A stretch of 64,000 bases of DNA from Eucalyptus grandis (Eukaryota; Streptophyta; Magnoliopsida; Myrtales; Myrtaceae). The stretch covers positions 59,665,278 to 59,729,277 of the forward strand of contig NC_052616.1 of assembly GCF_016545825.1 (NCBI RefSeq), given 5' to 3'. The notes below the pieces were generated by a model, which had not been told where the DNA came from, did not search any database, and saw only the letters and a list, made by a program, of their open reading frames with translations. A program made the position numbers and the translations under genes. Shown here piece by piece: positions 33,328 to 44,382 of this stretch; position 1 is the first letter of the stretch; each line of letters opens with the position of its first letter.

Positions 33328-36060
33328 AATTAGGGTTATAAAGACTAAATGTCAAGTCGCTATATATCGAGAAAGTTCCGGAGACTAATGAGTCTATAAA
33401 GAAGTAGAGATGAGGATTAGGGTTTTACTTTGCAACTTATTTGACTTATTCCAATCAATAACGGTATCAAGTGAATTAATCTCTTTTGCAAGCAATAAAT
33501 AATTAAAATAAAATATGTCAAGTGCATAACCAAACGCAAGTAATTTTATCATATTATTAGGGAAAGGGTGAGGGTCATGATAATTGCACCGGAGGATAGA
33601 GTCAAGCATAAAGTAGGGTTTCAATAAGCATTCGACCGTATGATTAGGAATTGATTCGATTTGATGGTTTTGTGGAATGAACTGGCGAGTACTGCTCGAC
33701 AAAAACATTGGTCTTTTTTTTTTTTTTTTGAGCAAAAAAAAAAAAACATTGGTCTTTCAAAACGTGCAAGATCGTCCAAATTTCGTGGCACTCCAAGCTG
33801 GACTCTACTTTATATTTCGTGCACTCGTTGACTATAGTGCTCGTGAGCGTACCATTCATTGGACCGAAAGTTATATCATTTTCAAACGATCCAGAAAATG
33901 TTAAGCCTATTATACGTTAACCCAATTTAGTTTTAAATTTTTTTTAAATTTAATCAATTTATTTCTAAATCTTTTCCATAACCTTTGCCAAACCTCCGCC
34001 AGACCTTCATGGAAGAAGATCAATAAAATTAAAATAAAAACAGACAAAAAATAAGAAGCTTATTACAAATTTTAAAAATTTTGAAAATTTTGTAAAAACT
34101 ATCAATGCCAACCGGCTATTCCACATAGGACGGCGATCTTCATGTTATCAATTTTCTATCAAAATTAGCCATTAAGGTCAAATTAACAAATCATCCAAAG
34201 ATTTATGATTCAATTAATCAATTTTAAAAATCTTTAACTAAATTGACCACCTTATGATATGTGAGGGACTTTTTGGATAATTATTTCAATAGATTTTAAA
34301 GTTTAAACAACCATCGCATCATTGACTCTTCATCCACTGATCATGACTCGTGCCACTTCAAACTTAGAAAGCAACGATTAGACATTCACGTGCTACATGA
34401 TGTATCATTCATAGATACTTAGGCTCTGTTTGTTTGTATTTTTTTTTTTTCTGTTTTTAAACACTTTTTCTGTTTTTTTTTTCTTCCTAAAACAAAAAGG
34501 CAATGCGTTTGGGTGCGTTTTGTTCATTTTTTGTTCTTTTGTTCACGTAAACAAAAAAAAAAATAAATAAGAAACACATCTAAGAAACACTTTCTATTTT
34601 CTTCTTCTTTTTTTCTTTCGCCGGTCGCCGCCTCGGCTATGGCCGGCGACCGGCCGACGAGGGCCTGCGGCCTCGCCCGGCCACGGCGAGGCTCACCGGC
34701 CCCCTCACTTGTCCCCCGGCGAGGCCGAGGCTCGCCGTAGCTGGGCGAGCTCGAGCTCGCCCAGCCAAGGCGAGGCCAACCTCGCGCCGGCCTGGGCGAG
34801 CTCGATCTTACCCAGATCCGGCGAGGCGAGCTCGCCCGGTGGTCGGCGAGGCTCGGCCTCGCCGGATCTGGGGGCGAGCCTGGCGTTGCTTGCGGTGGCC
34901 GGCGAGGCCACGCCTCGCCGGCCGCCGGGCGAGGCCGCCGCCCTTGTCGGCGGTCGCCGGCCATGGCCGAGGCCTGGTGACCACCAAAAGAAGAAAAAAA
35001 AAAAAAAAAAAAAAGGAAAAATATAAAAAATAGAAAAAATAAAAGAAATAAAAAAATTATACAAATTTACCAAACGTGTTTCTATTTATTTTTATTCTCG
35101 GAACAAGTTTACCAAACGCGTTTTTTGTTCAAAAATTGTTTCCTAACAAACACTTTTTTCTATTTCTTCCCCGGAACAATTTTTAAACAAAATGCAAACA
35201 AACGCACCCTTAATGAACTAATCATGCAATTACTAGTTTGCCTTGACTAGGATTGTCCACAGTTTCGTATCTTCATATTTATTTCAATTCCTTTTCCTAA
35301 CCTCTTTTGGTGCCCAAATTCCTTGAGTTTGACTAATGAAGCCCGCCACATCACCTGAAATTTCTTGGCAAAGGTTAAAAAAAAGGGGCATAATTATCAA
35401 ATCAGTACTAAAGCTAGTCTAAATATCGAATGGACGTCAATTTAAATTTAAATTTTCTGATTTTACAATTGTAGTTTTAAACTTTTATGTGAAATTAAAG
35501 CCCTAACGATTAATTGCTCGTGGAAACTGTGGATAGTGCGTTGAATTTTGACGGCAATTAATTGAAAAGGATACATTAGAATGTCGCTCAATTTATTAGA
35601 TATAAGTTGTCTTTCTCTAGTTTTATATTTATTGTAAAGCAACGATGACTTTTGGCGCATTTACTTTCATTAGGTGTCCCCAAAAATAGGCACACAAAAA
35701 TGTGTGCGCGAAAAATAGAAAATGTTTATTAAAGGAGGAAGATATGGAATTCGTGGAAGTTCCGTAGACCCATTTTGAATTACCATTTTCACTATCAATC
35801 AGTGATAAAACCTTATAATTAAATCTTACACCATGCATGATGCACGCATCGGTTTAACTTGAAATTATTAAACTTATGTTAAATTTTAATAAATAAAAGA
35901 AAACACCGCAACAGGCCAACTTCGTATCTCATCCCAAAAAGAGAAATGTTCTAAATTTCTGTATATTTTTGTGGTACAGATGAAAGGTTGACGACGATTC
36001 GTAGACGCCATTGGATGCTCTCTGTTCTCCTGTCTGGTCATGGAAACGACGCCGGTTAGA
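33328..36060. repeat. tandem duplication unit 2 (3' flank of ASAT copy 3)
   Basis: Second unit of the 31.1-36.1 kb duplication. It carries the same blocks as unit 1 but also a 788-bp MITE at 34422-35209 that unit 1 lacks. It runs straight into the stop codon of the intact ASAT gene at 36056. Confidence 0.8.
34419..35212. mobile_element. Harbinger-type MITE with GC-rich core (TTA target duplication)
   Basis: Element 34422-35209 between TTA at 34419-34421 and 35210-35212. Ends GGCTCTGTTTGTTTGTATTT and reverse complement GGGTGCGTTTGTTTGCATTT. AT-rich arms enclose a core (34620-34980) of GGCGAGGC/GCTCGCC words, the same plan as 20244-21104. The paralogous place in duplication unit 1 (about 32455-32470) has no insertion, which confirms the borders. 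No transposase. Confidence 0.85.
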
Positions 36061-37222
36061 GTTTCGCTGGTGACGATGCGTTGAAAGCTCCTCCCAAGGT
36101 GAAGCTCAGCCCTCTCCCGACGACGTCCCTCACCAACGCGCCCACCGCCGCGTACTCCTCGAACGCCCTCTCGTCCGCCCTGCACCGGAGCAGCGGCGGC
36201 AGGAACCACCAGAACGCCGTCAACATCACGAACCCCACCGTCAGCGCCGCCGCCGCCGGCCTCGGCAGCCGCAGGCCCAGTTTGAGCTCCTTCTTCGCGG
36301 CGATCTCCACCATCAGGCACACCCCGTGGAAGAGGAAGAACCACGTGATCTCCCAGTTGGGCGGGACGCGCCCCAGGTAGTAGAAGATGAGCTCGTGCAT
36401 CAGGGCCGACACCGCGAACGTCCCCAGCACCGCCGGCAGCGCCGCGTACCTCCGCCCGACGGCGCGCGAGGCCCACGCGAGGAGGGGTTCGTACACGGTC
36501 GGGCGGAGGATGCGGGTGACCATGATGTTCCACCGCCGCCCCCAGAAGTCCTGGAGCGAGGTGGAGAGGTACGGCTCGTCGAACTGCGGCTCCAGCTCGA
36601 AGCCGAGCGTGGCGCGGGCCGCGACAGCCACGGCGACCAATATGATCTCGAGGCAGATGTAAATGTGGAGGATGTAGAGGAACCAGACGACCTTCTGCGG
36701 GAGGCGGTCGCTATAGTCGTAGATGCGGAGAATGGTCGCCAGAAGAAGGATCTTGATGCCGTAATTGATGGCCGATTTGTGGCCCTTTTGGGGCTTTTGA
36801 GGAGTTGGGTTTTGTTTATCCCGGCCGTTCTGAATTGGGTCGGCGTTTTCTTGGCTTCTCGAGGCGGTTTCCGGCGACGGGTCGGTGCGGCGGGCGGGCT
36901 GGATCTTGATGGGCAGGCAGGCCAGGGCGATGAACCGGGGGAGGGAGATGGAGGGGTCGGAGGCCAGGGGGCCCCGGCCGAAGGCGAAGAGCAGGAGCTT
37001 GAAGTTTGCGAGCCAGGCGATGAAGAAGGCCGTGCTGCCGCCGAGGTGTATGGAGTGGAGGCCGAGAGGGAGGACGAGGAAGAGGCCGACGACCGGGAGG
37101 ATGGCGACGAGCCGCGGCACGCCTTTGCCGGCGATCTTGCCGATGGCGTAGCAGTAGCCGAGGGCGGCGAAGACCGAGAGCCACACCTCGATGAAGTTGT
37201 GCACCTCGCTTCCCTGGTCCAT
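36056..37222 (-). CDS. acyl-CoA--sterol O-acyltransferase-like (wax synthase family), copy 3, divergent
   Basis: Intronless gene of 388 residues of the same MBOAT/wax-synthase family as the other two, but clearly more distant. The start at 37222 (MDQGSEVHNFIEVWLSV) is chosen because it aligns with the METELHNFVFVW start of the neighbours; the frame is open to 37342 but that adds an unrelated 40 residues. EPQFDEPYLSTSLQDFWGRR (about 211-230) and SALMHEL with presumed catalytic His276 are intact. The cytosolic linker at about 108-150 is longer, charged and rich in Pro and Gln compared with the neighbours. Expected in the ER membrane; substrate unknown. The opposite strand holds a 305-codon open frame that is an effect of high GC at third positions. 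Confidence 0.92.
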   Translation of the reverse strand: MDQGSEVHNFIEVWLSVFAALGYCYAIGKIAGKGVPRLVAILPVVGLFLVLPLGLHSIHLGGSTAFFIAWLANFKLLLFAFGRGPLASDPSISLPRFIALACLPIKIQPARRTDPSPETASRSQENADPIQNGRDKQNPTPQKPQKGHKSAINYGIKILLLATILRIYDYSDRLPQKVVWFLYILHIYICLEIILVAVAVAARATLGFELEPQFDEPYLSTSLQDFWGRRWNIMVTRILRPTVYEPLLAWASRAVGRRYAALPAVLGTFAVSALMHELIFYYLGRVPPNWEITWFFLFHGVCLMVEIAAKKELKLGLRLPRPAAAALTVGFVMLTAFWWFLPPLLRCRADERAFEEYAAVGALVRDVVGRGLSFTLGGAFNASSPAKL

Positions 37223-38070
37223 TTTCTTGAAAAGGAAGGTTGAGTACAAACGCCAAGTGAGGTGGGCTCTTGAAAGGTTGGAGCTCTTTCTTGGTGAAAG
37301 CCAAGGAAAGAGAGCTAATTGGAAGGATAGATGATGGTACACTCTAGTCTTTGCTCCTATATGGACCCCAATGTCTTCGAGTGTTTAATGAAGGCTTTCA
37401 TATATTGGTAGATAGATAAATGTGGTGAAATTGGGTTGGGATTGGTGTGAAAGAGGCTGAGCCACATTTTTTTCGGCGGGATCCCCTGTGCCTTCCGGCA
37501 CGGATCATTGCAATATACGGAGATATTAGATCGGACAAATGTCAATTCGAGGGGAATTAATGTGGTACCGGTAAGTTTCCTATCGGTCTTAAGTATAGCC
37601 CGTTTGGTTAAACGTTCACTCGTTTGTGGCTGATGATCATGACCATGGATCGATTAGGGATCGCGGCCAAGCATGGCCATAGGTCAGATTTTTAATTTCG
37701 TTGTACTATACCCAATAAACATTTTTTTCACGGATAAACTTGGTCAGGAATTACTTTTTGTTTGGGCAAAATTGCGTCTGCCGATCTTAGTCCATGAGTA
37801 CTAGCTAACAAGTAATTATTTACCGTGACGGGTGTGCTGACCTCCCCCATTGCAACGCGTTGGGATTTTGTCTTCCCGGTGTTCACGCCTTGTTCCTGGA
37901 GACGTTAATCTCCCGTGAATATCAATAGTGTTTCACGGCTGTCATCCTCGGAAACAGTGCTTGTACCTTAGGAACTGACTTTTCTGGGGTTTTAAGTCAA
38001 TGTTAGGAAAAATCTGCGATCAATTTTAAATCTATTATTTATATATATATATAAATTCAATCATAAATTT
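37223..38070. other. upstream region of ASAT copy 3
   Basis: Contains the presumed promoter of the ASAT gene and sequence without recognisable genes. TATATGG at about 37351 and the AT-rich stretch near 38041-38052 are the only notable words. Confidence 0.4.
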
Positions 38071-38299
38071 GTTAAATTTTGTTAACTTTTTTTTTCAATC
38101 CTACTATATCCCTACTCTAACTCACATTCTCAGATTTTTGCCCTACTTCCTTGCAGGGTATGGAGTCGAAATCCACTACTGAAACTAAATTGTCTCCACC
38201 TCAACCTCCGAAAATGTGGGAATTTGAACCCCTACCTTCCCCTTTCATATTAGAAGAGTGGCCATTGGGGTTTGCCCCAATGGTTAAATTTTGCTAACT
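38071..38299 (-). mobile_element. tRNA-derived SINE with 17-bp target duplication
   Basis: Minus-strand body 38088-38282. Direct repeats GTTAAATTTTGTTAACT (38071-38087) and GTTAAATTTTGCTAACT (38283-38299) differ at one base. A run of T at the left is the reverse of the A tail. On the minus strand GGTTCAAATTCCC (rc of about 38219-38231) is a good pol III B box. Confidence 0.8.
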
Positions 38300-38339
38300 T
38301 AATCTTAAACTTTTTGCACAAATTTTCAATTTAATCTTA

Positions 38340-39250
38340 AAGGAAAAATTATCAAAACATTTCTAAAGTTATTGTAATTTTTTTAATTCAATAATAAACA
38401 TTTTACGTTTCTGCCAATTTAATCCATTCAACTAATTTTCATCTAGTGGCACTGATGTAGCACCAACTAGGCCGATCGTCCGGCCAACATTAACGTGCCA
38501 ATTTTTTAATTTGTTTTCCTTTTTTGTTTTTTCTAACCTTCTTCCTTTGGCGGATAACAAAAAAGTCAAAGAGAAAAAAAAATTAAAAATTGACACATTA
38601 GTGTCAATCGTCATCCACATAAATGCAATTCGGCCAAAATTAGTTGGATAAACCGAATTTGTACTACAAAATGTTTAGAGCTGAATTGATAAAAAAAAAA
38701 AAAAAGGTTAATATCCTAAAAAAATCCCAAATTAGTGCACATGTGACAAATTTATCTTAAACTATTTTTTTAACTATAAAAAAACCCCAAATTGGTATAC
38801 TTATGACAAATTTACCTTAATTGATCATAAAAAATCTCAAATCGGTACACTTGTGACAATTTTACCACAAACTAATTTATTTGACTGCCAAAAACTTCAA
38901 ACTAGTACATTCGTGACAAATATATCATTTGTTAAATTGGATTAATATTACGAAAAATCACATAATTGTAATAAATAAAAAGTAAAATTCCAAACTGATA
39001 CATCAGTCAATTATCGCGTATCATTCAACTTAATAATTTGACAGTAAAATTTAATAAAAATTAACATAAGTTTGGGATAAATTTGTCAAATATGTATTGG
39101 TTTAAGGTTTTTTGCGATAAAAAAATTAGTTTATGATAAATTTATCATATGTATACCAGTTTAAGATTTTTTAGGGTATTAACTCTAAAAAAAATGTTTA
39201 TGATTGAATTGAAAAAATTACAATAAATTTAAGACTATTTTGGTAATTTT
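38340..39250. repeat. family B repeat split by a family A insertion
   Basis: The outer sequence (38340-38707 and 39183-39250) has the family B ends: TCAAAACATTTCTAAAGTTA on the left and, reverse complement, CAAAATAGTCTTAAATTTAT on the right. A complete family A copy sits inside at 38708-39182. The nesting shows that B is older here. Confidence 0.65.
38708..39182. repeat. terminal-inverted-repeat family A, copy 2 (nested)
   Basis: Starts TTAATATCCTAAAAAAATCC and ends GATTTTTTAGGGTATTAA, an inverted repeat. Same subrepeats as 26035-26537. Non-coding. Confidence 0.7.
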
Positions 39251-39805
39251 TTTAATCTTAGAACTGAGTGAACAATTTTCCTGTTGATTTCTAACCAAGG
39301 TCAATAAAAGCTCAAGACGAATCAACCTTTCTTTTGGACGTATGTTTGGTGAGCTATATTCTACGGCATTTTCTAAAATACAAAGGGAGAAAAAAAGGGG
39401 CGATCAAGCCGGAAACAACACTTCCCCTTCCCAAGTCAACGGTCAACACAAACCCACCAAGAAGAAAGTCCAATTTGTCGAACCAACATGCGATGGTGGA
39501 TCCAAGCGTCATTTTCCTAGAAAACCAGGCCTTAAAAGATGAACATGCAATTATATACTAGTTTTTACATCTGACTTTCTCTGCACTCGGATGCCCTTTG
39601 CGACCCTTCGCCAGGTTTTTAATCATCAGCAATGTGGACACTTGCGTTTTAATAGTCGAGCTCGAAATTTTTGACTGGAAATTTTGCTGGCCCATAGTTT
39701 TAGTGGCAGATCAAGATGGAACTTTAGGTTTCATCGACAGTGATGCAACCCGGCTGCCTAGATTAGGGTGCGTGGGTTTCAGGACCATGAAATTTACCAT
39801 GTAAA

Positions 39806-39885
39806 CATTAATTTCAAACCTTTAGAATCTTACACCTACCTTGTGCATTAATTTCAAACTTTTAGAATCTTAAACCTACCTTGTC
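39806..39885 (+). repeat. 40-bp tandem duplication
   Basis: Two direct copies of a 40-base unit beginning CATTAATTTCAAAC (39806-39845 and 39846-39885) differing at about three positions. Confidence 0.8.
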
Positions 39886-40841
39886 TAGGTTTGAGATTAT
39901 TTGGAACTTGTCATTTGCGCATGTTTTAAGGTACACTTTACTATTCTACTTTTTTTGATTTTTTTTAAATGAATATTCACCCATAAAAACATTGGCGCCT
40001 TGATAATAAGGTACATGTTTATTCCAACCTCAGATATAATAATATATACCTTTCTTCCTATCATTTCATACATAACAAAAAAAAAATGATACTTAATTCA
40101 GTACAATTATTTTTATTTAAGTACTTCATGGACCCTCTATCTTTCTAAGGGGCTACCTCCACATGGTAGGGTCAAGATTGGATGGTGGGTATAATCCCAG
40201 ACTTTGGAACCTACCATAAAGTCATCGTTTCCAAATTTTTGAAACGTTAAATCTATCATGTGATATGAGATCACAAATTATACTTTACGATTTTTTTTTC
40301 TTTTCTAGCCAAATTGACCTTGTTGGCCACTGAAGATGGCTAGCCTCACCCAACCAAGAATTTTTTAAAATTAAAAAAAAAATTAAATATAATTAAAAAT
40401 TATCCATTTTGGCATCAGCCGCGTCAAATATGATGATTGGTGTCAATGTCAACAATTTTGGCTAAAATTGGCCAAATGAATGAATTAGCACAAATGCAAG
40501 ACATTTAGAATTTAATTCACAAAAAATGTTTTATAACTATATCGGTATAATCATAATAGATTAAGAGTTTTTTTGGTAATTCTATCGGTCATTTGTCTCA
40601 TTTTTCCATATATATTTATATATTGATCAATATTAACTTCACCAAAATTTTATAAATACCCAATGCTGGACTCGAGCATGATCAAGCACAAAAATTTATA
40701 ATTTATCTATCGATCATTTGTGTCATGATAACTCAAATATCTCAAAAATTAACTTCACTTGAAAAATATGATCGCTAATACTTGACTCAAGCACAAATTT
40801 ATGATGTCTTGGCTCACATAAACTCGTCAGAAAGATTAGGG

Positions 40842-41394
40842 TTAACATCACGAAAAATCTCAAACCGGCACACTTATTTACTCCTAGTGACCACAAAACC
40901 CAAAATCGGTAAACTTGTGTCATATTTATCCTAGACTAAATTTTTTAACCCCAAAAATCTCAAATTGATACATATTTCTTTTGATGACCCAGGGAACCCC
41001 GTCGGCCGGCCACGGCCTAGAGCAAACCCGATGGGACACTAGCGAAGGACCCACTACCCCCGACATCCCACTTAAGACACCAAATGCCTCCTTTGGGTTT
41101 CAAACTCCTTTAGAGAATGATCAATAGAGCTCTTATCCAAACTGGGCCACCATGCGGTGGTAAATCCCAAATTGATACATTTATAACAAGTAAAATCTTA
41201 AATTGGTATACCAATCAATTATCACATATCATCCAACCCAACAATTGACAGTAAAATTTAATGAAAATTAATAGAGGGTAAAATAAGGTAAATTTGTCAA
41301 AAGTGTACTAATTTTGGGTTTTTGATAGTCAAAAAATTAACTTGGATAAATTTATTATAAGTATACTAGTTTGGGGTTTTTTTTCTTGTATTAA
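40842..41394. repeat. terminal-inverted-repeat family A, copy 3, with SINE inside
   Basis: Starts TTAACATCACGAAAAATCTC and ends ...TTGTATTAA. The normal subrepeats are interrupted by a SINE at 40974-41161. Confidence 0.6.
40955..41180 (-). mobile_element. SINE in minus orientation with 19-bp target duplication
   Basis: Body 40974-41161 between AAATCTCAAATTGATACAT (40955-40973) and AAATCCCAAATTGATACAT (41162-41180). On the minus strand it begins CCACCGCATGGTGGCCCAGT, with an A-box-like TGGCCCAGTTTGG and a weak B-box-like GAGTTTGAAACCC, and ends in an A-rich tail. GC-rich body, unlike its AT-rich surroundings. Confidence 0.7.
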
Positions 41395-41399
41395 CCCAA

Positions 41400-42100
41400 A
41401 AGATTAAAAACAATCTATTCTGTTCATTGTGATTGGTTCACTCCGTTGGGTCACTCTTAAGTATTGAAAAGAGATTGCGTAAGAAAAATGGAAAATGTCA
41501 TTGGCTTCATCTGACTTCCTCTGTACTCAGTCGCCCCGCATGGCCCTTCACCAGGTTTACCATCATGAACAATATTGACCACTCCATTCGATCCTCGAAC
41601 TCGAAATTCTAGAAAGGAATCTTAGTGCAGAACATATTAAGAATAGAGACGTACCTTTAAGTTCAATCAACACCAATGCACGATTAATTAAATTACTGGA
41701 TATATCAGAATCCCTGAGAACGCGCTTTGTGGAGAAAAGCTGTTTCTGGCACGGTTTTGGTTACACGGTGTACCTCCTCCTTGAATTTACCAGTGCGGCT
41801 TCAGCCTCTCAGCATCAAATTTCTTCTTAGAGAGGAACAGGGCGTTGTTCTACATAAATTGCTATCGACAAATGTGAGAATCAGGCTAAATTGTCCTTGC
41901 GAATCGTGGCTAACCTGTGGTAATGCAGAATAGCAAGCAGTTACTGTATTATTAGCTTCAGCTTCAACATCCACTGTAATTTGAGGGACATTTTGGTTGA
42001 ACCAATTTTATTCCGTACCTCGGGCATAGCTTTTTCACGGCCTCCATCTCGCTCTCGCTCTTCTACAAGCAAATAAGAGTCTAGACAAGGTGGATTTTGC
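41400..42100. other. repeat-derived sequence, no gene
   Basis: The stretch 41490-41610 resembles 39560-39680 in direct orientation (shared words CTTCGCCAGGTTT-like and CTCGAA.TT), an old duplication. No coding region is supported. Confidence 0.4.
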
Positions 42101-42114
42101 ACGCCAAATAGCGA

Positions 42115-42753
42115 TCAGAAGCAATGTAAAACCATCAGCACGTGTGAGTTGGAATAAGATGGGATACCAGAAAGCACTCTCTCACTTTGAAGTCCCAAAT
42201 CCAATTGCAAAGTCTTGTGAAGCTGCGACATGAACTTGGCAGGTTTGCGTGACGTAACTTCCTGCAGAAACTTGTGAGGATGTATGTTTAGCGAATCAGC
42301 AATTTGAGCCAACCTCATGACATTTGGACCTGCCCTTTGATTGGTATAGTTTAACATTGCAACGTCTCAAACCGCGCCACACTACTAATCTACCATAAGC
42401 ACCTGGCCACCGGCTGTTGGTGATACTGGCGGTCCCTTTGGTTTCTCAGCAAAACATCCTCTCTTTCAATTGCCATCTTCTTGATCTCCTCGTCATAATC
42501 AGCTATCTTGTGATCAGACTTTTGACAAGCTTGTACTGAATGGTGATGGGGATGGTTGATGAAGCACTCTTGCCCTCTTTGAATCTAGAGCGAGCTCCTT
42601 GTCGTCTGCCACTTCTCCTTCTCTTTCTATGACTATCCACTGTCGCACGATTATAGCATGAAATTGAAGAGGAACATACTTTACCCAGAAGCAGGTTAAA
42701 CCCAGGATAAATTGGGGACATTCAGGGCAAAGTAAGGTAATGTTCAAGAACAC
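42115..42753 (-). pseudogene. unrecognised coding-like fragments, possibly a broken gene
   Basis: The minus strand has pieces with protein-like composition in different frames: DEEIKKMAIEREDVLLRNQR (about 42510-42450), which would be a coiled coil, and MRLAQIADSLNIHPHKFLQE with SRKPAKFMSQLHKTLQLDLG (42357-42115). I do not recognise the family. The frames change and no start, splice structure or downstream exon could be fixed, so it is listed as a possible pseudogene or as distant exons of an unseen gene. Confidence 0.3.
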
Positions 42754-42759
42754 CGATTC

Positions 42760-44380
42760 TTGAAGGCTTGATATATATCAGTATGATGATATAGAGCCCA
42801 TCTTAGTTTTTCTTTCCCTCGAATGATCAGAATAGATGATGCTATTGTTGGAGATGGATCCAGAGCCTGCAACTTTACTTTGGCTATTACTTTGGCTACC
42901 ACTGGCATAATAGCACGTTAAGAGCACGTTCTGGTACTATGTATGGTCAAACACAAATACAAGTATGTCTCAGTTCATCAAATCAGGCTGCAAAAGGTTG
43001 CAGCATGAGTCCAACTTGTATGAGCACGAGACATCACTACTCAGGACTCATGGATCATGTTGGTTCCGATGTATTATTGGCCTCACATGAAGCTGGTTTT
43101 TGCACTGAGAGTTTGTGCAAGGTATCTCGATTTGAAAAAGCTCCCCCTTCACAAGAGGAACGTCTCAGATGATAGGTATCCTGTAGTTAAAGCAAATGGG
43201 CTGTTTATGATCACATCTTATAAGCATTTGACTTCACACCAACCATAACAGTGTTGATTTTATCCTGGAAATTGGATTGTTTCGGAAAGCGGAGCCTTTA
43301 CCTTTGGCCAGTGATATAAAAAATTTGCTCTATAGGGTTTGCACATTCATGTGAGCTTTACAGAACCCCATGATGGAATGTGCCCTGAGGAGAAGCATCC
43401 AAGACGTGGAACTGCTGATGGCTGATGAAACGCCTGTCCAGTCAAGTTCCGGATAGTTCTCAGAAGCTGATTACTCGAGTATATTTCAACTGTTAGTTTT
43501 TTTGGTGGTTATGGGCAGGATGAGTTTGTAAACACTTAAAAGACAGGAAAATCTTCCCCTATTCAACAAGGGGAAAATGAAGAGAAGATTGTTCCATTTA
43601 AATTCTCCAATCTCCATGAGATGTCGGGTTCGCCCAAAAACTCGTTTGTTAGTCCTTGTCTGTCAAACCGGTCCTTGTTCATGCATTGAACTTAGCTAGA
43701 TACAATCTCTTGAGGACATCAATCGTACTCGACTGCAAATTTGTGTCTATCGCACTACATGGCAACTTCTAGTTTATAGCAGATATCTGGTTATTCCTTG
43801 GGTAAACCAGATGGTCCTGCTCAGTTACCATGTCCAATTAGCACACCTACCATTCTTCTTTAGCAAGGCCCATTTGGCTTCTTTGACCATTTACAAGGTT
43901 TAAGTTGCTTAAGCTCCTTAAAAGCACTTTAGGTGGTGCTCTGGAGAGAATGGGAGATAGGAAAAGCGCATCTGAACCAGTGTTCATCTACCAGATTGAC
44001 TTAATCTCTAATCTCCAATTCCAGAATACATCATGACATCCACGTCTAGACTCGAGGCTGCGAAAGGAAGCTCCACCTTCATCGAATCCCAGACCCGATA
44101 CTTCACGAAGTGCGAAGCCGCAATCGCGCCACAGCAGTAGGATCATCATTGAAAGCAGTTCCCTCGGACAAGCACTTGACAGTGCACCAAACATGGGTCC
44201 AAAAGTGTTGACTTTCTCGCCATGGAATCTGCCTTTCTTTCCTTCTCAGATGGGATTTTGTTTTGGAAAGTGGAGCCAGAAGCAAGCGATGGGGGACTTC
44301 TCTTTTGCTTTATCTGGCTGGGCACACTCATGAAAGCGTATGCTTTGATTGCTTTGGGTCAGTTCATAGTCCCTCCTGCC
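42760..44380. other. no gene recognised
   Basis: Several open frames of 60-80 codons (for example 43057-43248 and 44194-43988) have no recognisable motif and no consistent exon structure. Confidence 0.45.
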
Positions 44381-44382
44381 AC

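Noticed and set aside
36326..37243. 305-codon open frame on the plus strand
   Set aside because: It lies exactly opposite the ASAT copy 3 gene, has no known motif, is rich in Glu/Asp/Gly/Arg as expected from the complement of GC-rich codons, and similar antisense frames lie opposite the other ASAT copies.
42939..43248. Possible membrane-protein frame with YYWPHMKLVFALRVCARYL
   Set aside because: Briefly reminiscent of HVA22-type proteins, but key residues and length do not match and no exon structure supports it.
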